Origin: JAKZSU01 sp047517485 | GTDB lineage: Bacteria; Pseudomonadota; Alphaproteobacteria; UBA7887 | Direction of reading: 5' to 3' | Assembly: GCA_047517485.1 (NCBI GenBank) | Contig: JAKZSU010000045.1 | Location: 1-11,304 of the forward strand | Length of the DNA: 11,304 bases | Part shown: positions 1 to 6,473 of the stretch, one piece after another | Layout: each line of letters begins with the position of its first letter | Numbering within the stretch: the first letter of the stretch is position 1 | Made by a program: the position numbers and the translations under genes | Notes under the pieces: model-generated | Told to the model about the DNA's origin: nothing | Seen by the model: only the letters and a program-made list of their open reading frames with translations | Database searches by the model: none

Positions 1-105
1 CGTGGCCTGCTTTTCTTCCGACTGCTCCAGCAGGCGGTGCAGCACGAGCCGGTCCCCTACAAGGGCCTAGTCGGCGGTCATCGCAGCCTCGGAAACCAAA
101 TGTAG
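1..105 (+). CDS. C-terminal tail of a transposase (5' end outside window)
   Basis: Frame 1 is open from the window edge to a TAG at 103-105 and gives 34 residues. The recognisable stretch is LLFFRLLQQAVQHEPVPYKG, followed by LVGG and a short polar tail. From memory this resembles the extreme C-terminus of IS1595/ISXO2-like transposases, where an R-L-x-x-x-A-V segment precedes a P-x-PY-x-x-L-V motif. The catalytic DDE-type domain would lie upstream of the window, so no active-site residue can be seen. The frame ends ~26 bases before the presumed element boundary, a typical layout for a transposase gene in a small insertion sequence. It could instead be an unrelated gene end, since the evidence is one short motif. 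Confidence 0.45.
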   Translation, partial: RGLLFFRLLQQAVQHEPVPYKGLVGGHRSLGNQM

Positions 106-131
106 GGGATACGAGAGCGAAGTGGATACCC
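1..131 (+). mobile_element. Right end of an IS1595-like insertion sequence (partial)
   Basis: The first ~131 bases do not belong to the RND transporter that follows. They hold a short reading frame ending at 103-105, then ~26 noncoding bases ending in GTGGATACCC, which looks like a terminal inverted repeat whose outer tip would read GGGTATCCAC. Transporter homology begins immediately afterwards. IS1595-family elements usually have short GG-starting inverted repeats and make 8-base target duplications. Only one end lies in the window, so neither the inverted repeat nor the duplication can be confirmed. The family assignment depends on the short protein tail and is tentative. That some mobile element abuts the truncated gene is better supported than its name. 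Confidence 0.5.
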
Positions 132-2225
132 AGTTTGTCGATTATCCGCGACATGACGAAGGCGGCCTGGAAAACGCCGTTCTCCACCCGCGTCGACTCA
201 ATGGCCAACTTCCAACACAGCTACGCGATCGGCGACGATTTGATCGTCGAAGACCTGGTCGATAAGGACAATCCGCTCGATGAGGAGTCGATCGCGACAA
301 TTCGCGACGTCGCGCTCAGCGAGCCCCTGGTCGCGAAACGGTTGGTCGCCGCCGATGGCAAAACCACGGCGATCGTGATCACCCTGATGTTTCCCCAGGC
401 CAGTATGCAGGAAGTGCCCGAGGCGATGGCCTCGGTGCGCGCGATGGTCGGCGAAGTCGCCAGCGACAATCCCGACCTGCATTTCGCGATCACCGGTAAT
501 ACCGCGCTCAGCAACGCGTTCAGCGAGCTCAGTCAATCCGACATGAAGACTTTAGTGCCGTTGATGTACGGTGCCCTGTTGATCGCCATGATCGCCCTGT
601 TGCGCTCGGGTAGCGGTACTTTCGCGACGGTGGTGGTGATCGGTCTATCGGCGGCGACGGCGATGGGGATCGGCGGTTGGCTGGGCATTTTATTGACCCC
701 GCCGTCGGTGACGGCGCCGACAATTATTCTCACCATCGCGGTGGCGGATTCGATCCACATTCTGTCGACCATGTTCAAGGAAATACGCCACGGCGCCTCG
801 AAACAGGACGCCATCGTCGAGGCGTTGCGGATCAATATGGATCCGGTGTTTCTGACCAGCCTGACCACGGCGATCGGCTTTCTCAGCCTCAATTTCTCCG
901 ACGCGCCGCCGTTCCGCGATCTCGGCAATTTGACCGCCATCGGGGTGGTCGCCGCGTGGCTCTATTCGATCATCTTGTTGCCGGCGCTGATGGCGGTGTT
1001 GCCGGTCCGCATCAAAGCCGAAAGTGGCGGCACCCCGGCCTTGCTCGAGCGCGGGATGATCGGCCTCGCGGAAATCGTTATCCGGCACCGCAAGCCCTTC
1101 CTGGCGATCGGTATCGTCGTTGTCGTCGGTCTCGGCGCGTTGATACCGCGGTTTACCCTCAACGATCAGTTCGTCAAATATTTCGACCGTGGCGTGGCGT
1201 TCCGTGACGATACCGATTTCGCCATGGAGAACCTGTCGGGGATCTATCAATTCCATTATTCGCTTCCCTCCGGCGAAGGCGGCGGGATCAGCAATCCCGA
1301 ATACCTCCATCGTCTCAACGCGTTCTCGAATTGGTACCGCGAACAGGCCGGGGTGGTGCACGTGGCGACGCTCTCGGACATCATGCGCCGGCTCAATCGC
1401 AATATGCACGCCGACGAGTCGAACTGGTACATCATTCCCGACGATCGCGATCTCGCGGCGCAATACCTACTGTTGTTCGAGATGTCGCTGCCCTATGGGC
1501 TCGATCTCAACAATCAGATCAACGTCGACAAGTCGGCGACGCGGATGATCGTGACCTTGGAAAATCTCAGCACCCAGGACCTGCGCGCCACCGCCGCCGC
1601 GGCAACCGCTTGGTTGGGCGACAATTTCCCCACTGCCGCGGAGGCGCGGGCGTCGGGCCCGGTGGTGATGTTCGCCTATATATCGCAGCGCAATATCAAC
1701 TCCATGCTGGGCGGCACCGTGCTCGCGATCTTCCTCATATCGGCGTCTCTGATCATCGCGCTTCGCGACCTCAAACACGGTTTGATCAGCCTGATACCCA
1801 ACATCATGCCGGCGGTGATCGCGTTCGGGATCTGGTCGATTCTGGTCGGTGAAATCGGCCTCGCGGCGTCGATCATCGGCGCCGCCAGTCTCGGCATCAT
1901 CGTCGACGATACGGTGCACTTCCTGAGCAAATACTTGCGCGCGCGGCGCGAGAAAGGCCTGTCGGCCGAGGACGCGGTTCGCTATGCCTTCGAGACCGTG
2001 GGGGTGGCGCTAACCGTGACCTCGGCGGTGCTGATCGCCGGGTTCGCGGTGCTGTCGTTCTCGGATTTTCTGCTCAACGAAGTCATGGGACAGATGATGG
2101 CGCTGACGATTTTCTGCGCCTTGGTCGCGGATTTCCTGATATTGCCGCCGCTGCTGATCGCGCTCTCGCGACGTAGCGGGGAGGAGACCGTACCGGCTGT
2201 CGGCGACAACCCGGCGCGAACATAG
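132..2225 (+). pseudogene. RND/MMPL-superfamily exporter, 5'-truncated by insertion
   Basis: This encodes an inner-membrane RND-superfamily transporter (MMPL/SSD type, COG1033-like), expected to export lipids or other hydrophobic compounds using the proton gradient. Visible order, counted from codon 135: end of the first periplasmic loop (1-137, with the family-like RVDS-x4-FQH and DDLIVEDLV stretches); membrane helices at ~138-156, 162-188, 192-214, 236-256 and 265-290; a further helix near 315-337; a second periplasmic loop; then five more helices to ~680. Helix-embedded acidic residues are D205 (VADS) and D591-D592 (IVDD), at the usual proton-relay positions. Family members are ~770-800 residues and begin with a membrane helix plus ~70 periplasmic residues; both are missing here, and homology stops at the insertion boundary. 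The TTG at 135 has no Shine-Dalgarno sequence, and the frame stays open upstream into the element. I treat it as a broken gene, probably inactive. Confidence 0.8.
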
Positions 2226-2361
2226 GAAGGCGCCGAATTCGGCAAAAAACCTGGAAAAATAGTGTATTTGCACCATGACATTCGCACAACAGGCGGAGTA
2301 ATCTGCACCGAATCCCAGGCGTGTTCGCACCCGATCGCGGGGCCTGGGCGATGAGGACCCT
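2226..2361. other. Leader between exporter remnant and acidic protein
   Basis: These 136 bases hold no convincing gene. They start with a perfect 12-base palindrome (GCCGAATTCGGC, 2232-2243) followed by AAAAAA; its stem is too short, and it lacks a loop, so it is only a weak terminator candidate. A short A/T-rich patch (2244-2269) is the likeliest place for a promoter, but no hexamer pair with normal spacing stands out. The rest is occupied by the iterated GCAC boxes listed separately. GAGGAC at 2352-2357 is the probable ribosome binding site of the next gene. Confidence 0.5.
2267..2331 (+). repeat. Four iterated T-Y-Y-GCAC-M boxes, possible operator
   Basis: Four same-strand octamers fit T(T/C)(T/C)GCAC(A/C): TTTGCACC at 2267, TTCGCACA at 2281, TCTGCACC at 2302 and TTCGCACC at 2324. 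Their starts are 14, 21 and 22 bases apart, so the last three sit about two helical turns from one another, which suits binding of a regulator to one DNA face. All lie within 100 bases of the acidic protein's start codon. Short degenerate boxes in GC-rich DNA can arise by chance, so function is unproven. Confidence 0.35.
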
Positions 2362-2973
2362 ATGACCGTTGCTGTTCACATATTCAGCCCGGACGGCGTC
2401 ATGACCACCGATGTCATCGCGACCGGGGAGACCTTTGCGGTCGCGCCCGACCAGCGCGTCGAACTGCCGGATGTCGCGCTCGGCGAAGCCTCGCTGGCGA
2501 CCACGGAGGGCGATTTGCTCGCGGTCACGGTCAATGGCGAGACGGTCTTTTTCGGCGACCTGATTTCCCATATCGAGAACGAAACCGGCGCGGAAATCGC
2601 CTTCGCCGATGGCCACACTATTGCGACACTTGGCGAATTGCTGGCCTATGCCGGGGACGACATGACCGATCTGGTCGAGGGATCGGACGCGGTCGCCGAT
2701 CTATTTGATCTCGGTAACGGGGTCGCGGCGGGTTTCGCTGGCGCGCCGCCCGCGGCCGACGAGGCGGGAACGCTGTCGACCGCCGATTTGCTAGTGACCA
2801 AGATCGATGCCGACGGCGTGGTGCCGGGGCTGGAAAGCGTGGCGGCCGACAGCGAGCTGAACGACGGCGTTTGGGCGGGGACCGAGGCGGCCAAGACCGA
2901 ATGGACGCCCGCCGCCAACGCCGACGATGACCAGATCGACACATTTATTGGCGGTGTCGACGATATCGTCTGA
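2362..2973 (+). CDS. Hypothetical highly acidic, cysteine-free protein; possible type I secretion passenger
   Basis: This 203-residue protein matches no family I can name. It starts at ATG 2362 behind GAGGAC. It holds 25 Asp and 15 Glu against only two Lys and one Arg, and no cysteine, so its pI is very low. Residues 1-100 look folded and beta-rich, with the phrases VTVNGETVFFGDLI and IAFADGHTIATLGELLAYAG recalling N-terminal modules of large secreted adhesins. Residues ~100-203 are low-complexity Ala/Asp/Gly/Glu, ending IDTFIGGVDDIV. There is no Sec signal peptide, membrane helix or RTX nonapeptide. Extreme acidity, absence of Cys and an acidic-hydrophobic C-terminus fit type I secretion substrates, and such a system lies 3.5 kb downstream. 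It could instead be a truncated adhesin head or a cytoplasmic protein. The reading frame is credible; its role is unknown. Confidence 0.75.
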   Translation: MTVAVHIFSPDGVMTTDVIATGETFAVAPDQRVELPDVALGEASLATTEGDLLAVTVNGETVFFGDLISHIENETGAEIAFADGHTIATLGELLAYAGDDMTDLVEGSDAVADLFDLGNGVAAGFAGAPPAADEAGTLSTADLLVTKIDADGVVPGLESVAADSELNDGVWAGTEAAKTEWTPAANADDDQIDTFIGGVDDIV

Positions 2974-2989
2974 GGTTCACCCGTCTTGA

Positions 2990-3003
2990 GCCGCCGCGGC
3001 GGC
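2990..3003. terminator. GC palindrome between convergent genes
   Basis: GCCGCCGCGGCGGC is a perfect 14-base palindrome in the 32-base gap between two convergent genes. Such a site could form a hairpin in both transcripts. It has no T-tract and almost no loop, so it is a poor classical Rho-independent terminator, and in GC-rich DNA it may be chance. Confidence 0.25.
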
Positions 3004-3005
3004 CG

Positions 3006-5129
3006 CTATCCAGCCGCTCTCGCGACCTCCGCCAAAGTATCCGAAAACGTCGGCGCGTTGCCGTAGTCGGCAAAAGCCGGCGGATTGAGTGCGTTGACGG
3101 TGCGGCCGTTCGGGCTGTTTTTGGCCCAATAGCCGAGTGGCGCGACGACGACGCCGGGACCGGTATCGTCGCTTAACCGGGCCACCGCCTCGAACGCGCC
3201 GCGATCGTTGAACACCCGCACCCGGTCGCCATCGGCGATGCTGCGCGTCCCCGCGTCGGCCGGGTTGATCACCACCATTTGTTCGCCGGCGTGATGCAAC
3301 TGCGCCTCGAGATTGCCATACGACGAGTTGAGGAAGGCGTGGCTCTTCGGCGACAATATGTTGAGCGGATAACGCGCCGCGAGATCGGGATTGGTCTGCG
3401 AGGACTCGGTTTGCGGAATGAAGTTGGGCAGCGGGTCGATCGGCTCGCCCGATTGATCGCCGGGATAGCCTTGGCGGAACAAGGGCAGCACCATATTGCC
3501 GCCGGCCGCCATCGAGGATTTGAACTCGACCTTGCCCGACGGGGTCGGGAAATTGCCCTCGCGATGGGGGACGAACTCGTCCGGCGAGCCGACCTTGAGC
3601 CGGGCGTAACCGTGTTCGCGCAAGCTATCGAGGTCGATACCGTCGAGGACCGGATTGCTCCAATCGAGCGCCCCTTGCACCATCTCCTCGTCGCTGCGGT
3701 CCCAAAAGGGATCGTTGAAGCCCATCGCATGGGCGAGGCGGCGGAACATCTCGGTGTTGGGCACGGATTCGCCCAAAGGCGCGATCGCCGGCTCGTTCAA
3801 GGTGAGGTAGAGATGCCCCCACGAGAACATGATGTCGAGCTGTTCGAGCTGGGTGGTCGCGGGCAATACGATATCGGCGTACATCGCGGTATCGGTGATG
3901 AAATGCTCGCTGACGACGGTGAACAGATCCTCGCGTGCCAGACCTTTGAGCAATTTGTCTTGCTCGGGCGCGACCACCGCCGGGTTCGAGTTGAAGACGA
4001 ACAGGGAATGGATCGGCGTGTCGAGTTCGCCGGCGAGCGCCGCGCCGAGGCGCCATTGGTTGATCACCGGTGTGCCCTCGCGGATCCAATCGGGCCGGCT
4101 CAAACCGTCCCAGTTCACCGGAAACGCCCAGATCGGCATGTGCAGGATGCCGCCGCCGCAGTGGCGCCACGAGCCGACCAGCGCCGGGAGGCATGACATC
4201 GCGCGGACCGCGTTGCCGCCGCTGGCATTGCGCTCGATGGCGACGCCCATGCGGATGACCGAGGGTTGGGTGGTGGCGAATTCGCGTGCCAGGGTGACGA
4301 TATCCGCGGCGGCGATGCCGGTGATGTCGGCGACCTTATCGGGCGGGAAATTGGCCGCGCGCTCTTTCAGTTCGTCGTAGCCCACGGTGTATTTCGCGAC
4401 ATAGTCGTGATCGACCAGATCCTCGGCGATGATCACGTTGATCATGCCGAGCGCGAGCGCGGCGTCGGTGCCCGGGCGGATCGCGATATGCCAGTCGGCC
4501 TGTTTCGCGGTGCGGGTCGCGATCGGATCGATGACCACGACCTTGGCGCCGCGCTTTTGCGCCTCGGCGATGAACGGCCAGTGGTGCAGGTTGGTGCTGA
4601 TCGTGTTGATCGCCCACAGCACGATGTATTTCGAATGCACGAAGCTCTCGGGATCGACCGCCGCGGTGGGCCCGCAGGTCATGAAAAACGCGGTAATCGC
4701 GCCGGAATCGCAGAACGTGCGCTCGGAGATCGACGCGCCGAGTTTGTTGAAGAAGGCATCGCCCGCGTTGAGACCATTGAGCAGGCCCTCGGTACCGAGA
4801 TAGCTGTAGGGCAGGATGGCGCTCGGGCCGTGCGTATCGATGATCGTATGCCAGCGGGATTTGATTTCGTCGAGCGCCTGATCCCACGTGATCCGTTCAA
4901 ATTCGCCGCTGCCCTTGGCGCCGCTGCGCTTGAGCGGGTGGAGCACGCGCTCGCTCGAATATACCCGGTCGGTGTAATTGTTGACTTTTACACAGAGGCC
5001 GCCCTGGGTGAAGGGATGATCCGGGTTGCCGCGTACCTCGACCGCCTTGCCGTCGCGCACTGTTGTCAGCATCGAGCAGGTGTCGGGGCAATCGTGGGGA
5101 CAGGCCCCGAATACGGTGGTCTCGGTCAT
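3006..5129 (-). CDS. Molybdopterin-dependent [4Fe-4S] oxidoreductase (formate dehydrogenase/BisC superfamily)
   Basis: This encodes a 707-residue catalytic subunit of the molybdopterin bis(MGD) oxidoreductase superfamily (COG0243). An N-terminal cluster motif, CPHDCPDTC plus GGLCVK, supplies C10, C14, C18 and C46 for one [4Fe-4S] cluster. ASISERTFCDSGAITAF follows, with C140 (or S142) the candidate molybdenum ligand. The central MGD-binding domain includes VVVIDPIATRTAKQADWHI and HWPF. The C-terminal molydop-binding domain (~590-700) carries ILSPKSHAFLNSSYGN. There is no Tat signal, so it is probably cytoplasmic. The start at 5129 follows GGGAGGATT; upstream in-frame codons lack such a site. 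No iron-sulfur, membrane, accessory or cofactor-insertion gene is adjacent, so its electron partner is unknown. The substrate cannot be assigned: formate dehydrogenase, S-/N-oxide reductase and related enzymes share these motifs. An AraC regulator is divergent from it. Confidence 0.9.
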   Translation of the reverse strand: MTETTVFGACPHDCPDTCSMLTTVRDGKAVEVRGNPDHPFTQGGLCVKVNNYTDRVYSSERVLHPLKRSGAKGSGEFERITWDQALDEIKSRWHTIIDTHGPSAILPYSYLGTEGLLNGLNAGDAFFNKLGASISERTFCDSGAITAFFMTCGPTAAVDPESFVHSKYIVLWAINTISTNLHHWPFIAEAQKRGAKVVVIDPIATRTAKQADWHIAIRPGTDAALALGMINVIIAEDLVDHDYVAKYTVGYDELKERAANFPPDKVADITGIAAADIVTLAREFATTQPSVIRMGVAIERNASGGNAVRAMSCLPALVGSWRHCGGGILHMPIWAFPVNWDGLSRPDWIREGTPVINQWRLGAALAGELDTPIHSLFVFNSNPAVVAPEQDKLLKGLAREDLFTVVSEHFITDTAMYADIVLPATTQLEQLDIMFSWGHLYLTLNEPAIAPLGESVPNTEMFRRLAHAMGFNDPFWDRSDEEMVQGALDWSNPVLDGIDLDSLREHGYARLKVGSPDEFVPHREGNFPTPSGKVEFKSSMAAGGNMVLPLFRQGYPGDQSGEPIDPLPNFIPQTESSQTNPDLAARYPLNILSPKSHAFLNSSYGNLEAQLHHAGEQMVVINPADAGTRSIADGDRVRVFNDRGAFEAVARLSDDTGPGVVVAPLGYWAKNSPNGRTVNALNPPAFADYGNAPTFSDTLAEVARAAG

Positions 5130-5347
5130 TGAATCCTCCCTCATCGCGGCGGTCTGGAGACAGCAACGTCCCAGACTCGGTTCGCCGCTAGGGTAAGCAC
5201 GGTGCCCGGTGATTGTTTTACACAAGCTTGCGCAAATTTTGGCGGTCCGGCTTAACAGTTTCGGCGTTGACAGGGGGGCGCGGAAACACTCAGTTTATCA
5301 GGTACTCTGGTGAGAAATCGGGTCCTTCAGGCGAAGGCGGAAAGCTG
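5130..5347. other. Divergent control region between oxidoreductase and AraC regulator
   Basis: This 218-base noncoding gap carries the promoters for both flanking genes. It contains GGGAGGATT (complement of 5132-5140) as ribosome binding site for the minus-strand gene, an AT-richer core (5211-5240) with the 8-base palindrome TTGCGCAA at 5228-5235, a TTGACA at 5267-5272 pointing toward the regulator, and AAGGCGG (5334-5340) upstream of the chosen GTG start. AraC-family proteins often bind next to or within their own divergent promoter regions. No clear pair of direct-repeat half-sites stands out. Confidence 0.55.
5267..5296 (+). promoter_or_regulatory. Possible promoter for the AraC regulator
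   Basis: A perfect -35 hexamer, TTGACA, lies at 5267-5272. At 18-base spacing the -10 position reads CAGTTT (5291-5296), a poor match, and the better-looking TTATCA (5295-5300) is 22 bases away. A weak or activator-dependent promoter is possible; the -10 assignment is uncertain. Confidence 0.25.
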
Positions 5348-6241
5348 GTGGCTCTCTTAACCGGGCACGGCAAGGCGAAATACACCACCGGGACGTGTCT
5401 CGGGTCGAGCCGCGAACGCGGTTGGCGTGGCATGTTGGCCGAGCGCTGGAACCACTCCGAAGGCGATTTGGCCGCGGTCGAGCCGCGCGATACTGAAATC
5501 ATCGTGATGATTGACGGCGCGTTGCGGGTGCGGCGGCGCGGCGACGGTCGGATCCAAGATCACCAAGCGGGTCCCGGCACCGTGTGGCTGTGTCCGGCGG
5601 GTATCCGCGAAGACATGATTCACCTGTACGGCGATATCCATGAAACCGTACATATGTACTTGCCGGCGCCGCCGCTGTCGGTGGCGGCGTTACAGGAGTT
5701 GGATCTCGACCCGGACAAAATTCGGCTGCACTACGATGGCGGGTTTCGCGACCCGTTGATCGAACAAATCGCCTACACGGTGAACTGGCAGGTCAAGGAC
5801 CGGGCGGGCAATGACCGGCTGCTGATCGATCATCTCGCATCGGCATTGGGCGTTCGGGTGCTTTGCAATCACTCCAATCGCGCGCCGGCATCGATTCATC
5901 TGCCGAAAGCGCGCGGCGCGCTCACCCGGCAGCGGCTCAGACGAGTCGGCGACTACGTCGAAGCGCATCTCGATCACGATTTGGCATTGGCTCAATTGGC
6001 CAGCGAGGCGTGCCTGAGCCCCTTCCATTTTGCCCGCGCCTTCAAGGCGGCGACCGGAACGCCGCCGCATCGCTACGTTACCGGGCGCCGTATCGCGCGT
6101 GCGAAAAGATTGCTCGAGAATTATCAATATTCGCTGGCCGAGATTGCCTTGAGTTGCGGATTTTCGTCGCAAGCGCACTTCACCAAAGCGTTCAAACAGG
6201 TCGTTGGCGCGACGCCGGGCGCCTATCGAACACTCTCTTAA
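5348..6241 (+). CDS. AraC-family transcriptional regulator
   Basis: With GTG 5348 as start this is a 297-residue AraC/XylS-type regulator. The N-terminal half (~1-115) looks like a cupin-type ligand-sensing domain (PRDTEIIVMIDGALRVRRRG, then GPGTVWLCPAGIRED). The C-terminal domain (~190-297) holds both helix-turn-helices: LALAQLASEACLSPFHFARA (~212-231, recognition helix around SPFHFARAFK) and LAEIALSCGFSSQAHFTKAF (~263-282), closing with the classic GATPGAYR. I chose GTG 5348 because AAGGCGG precedes it by about seven bases and homology to this regulator type appears to begin just after it. The upstream TTG at 5213 would add 45 residues of unlikely composition. It is divergent from the molybdoenzyme and upstream of the secretion genes on the same strand, so either could be its target. 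The inducer is unknown. Confidence 0.88.
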   Translation: MALLTGHGKAKYTTGTCLGSSRERGWRGMLAERWNHSEGDLAAVEPRDTEIIVMIDGALRVRRRGDGRIQDHQAGPGTVWLCPAGIREDMIHLYGDIHETVHMYLPAPPLSVAALQELDLDPDKIRLHYDGGFRDPLIEQIAYTVNWQVKDRAGNDRLLIDHLASALGVRVLCNHSNRAPASIHLPKARGALTRQRLRRVGDYVEAHLDHDLALAQLASEACLSPFHFARAFKAATGTPPHRYVTGRRIARAKRLLENYQYSLAEIALSCGFSSQAHFTKAFKQVVGATPGAYRTLS

Positions 6242-6473
6242 CCAGGGGCTGGGCGGTCGATATTTGTGGCGCAAAAACCGGGCGTGTCATTTGGGTGCGA
6301 CGCATGTGGCAAAATTATCACAAATTCCGATAGGGATTCGAGGCGTCTGGCATATCCGTGGACGACAACTAGGTTATTTGCTATCCAACTGATGAACGAA
6401 GTAGAATCGGCGCCAGCACCCGATTTTCGAACCTCAGTTCTGGGTTTTTGGGCGGCTAGGCGGGGAGTTCAGC
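6242..6473. other. Intergenic region upstream of the TolC-like gene
   Basis: These 232 bases hold no supported gene; the small open frames here have no coding character. The region is AT-richer than its surroundings, as expected of a promoter region. It contains an imperfect dyad, TGTG-N10-CACA (6305-6322), a candidate -35/-10 pair (6378-6407), and GGGGAG (6462-6467) six bases before the tolC-like ATG. No terminator hairpin is evident after the AraC gene. Confidence 0.5.
6378..6407 (+). promoter_or_regulatory. Candidate sigma-70 promoter for the TolC-like gene
   Basis: TTGCTA (6378-6383, four of six consensus bases) and TAGAAT (6402-6407, five of six) are separated by 18 bases. They would start transcription near 6414 and leave a ~60-base leader before the ATG at 6474. 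The element lies in the AT-rich part of the gap. Confidence 0.4.

Noticed and set aside
690..1463. 257-residue open frame on the minus strand inside the RND gene
   Set aside because: It is antisense to a clearly conserved membrane protein and is rich in R/D/H/G, as expected of a shadow frame in GC-rich DNA; no domain is recognisable.
135..2225. TTG at 135 as the genuine start of a complete 696-residue RND protein
   Set aside because: There is no Shine-Dalgarno sequence, the frame is open further upstream into foreign sequence, and the protein lacks the first membrane helix and loop start found in the family.
2362..2973. RTX or calcium-binding repeats in the acidic protein
   Set aside because: Despite many Asp and Gly residues, no GGxGxDxUx nonapeptide is present.
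3279..5132. Long plus-strand open frames (305 and 288 residues) antisense to the molybdoenzyme
   Set aside because: They are shadow frames of a strongly recognised gene, with Arg/Gly/His-rich composition and no motif.
5130..5225. N-terminal extension of the molybdoenzyme to 5225
   Set aside because: The extra 32 residues contain no targeting signal, while a strong GGGAGGATT lies directly before the start at 5129, just before the CPHDC cluster motif.
5213..5347. N-terminal extension of the AraC regulator from TTG 5213
   Set aside because: It would translate the divergent promoter region including the TTGACA; composition is atypical and the GTG at 5348 has a well-spaced ribosome binding site.
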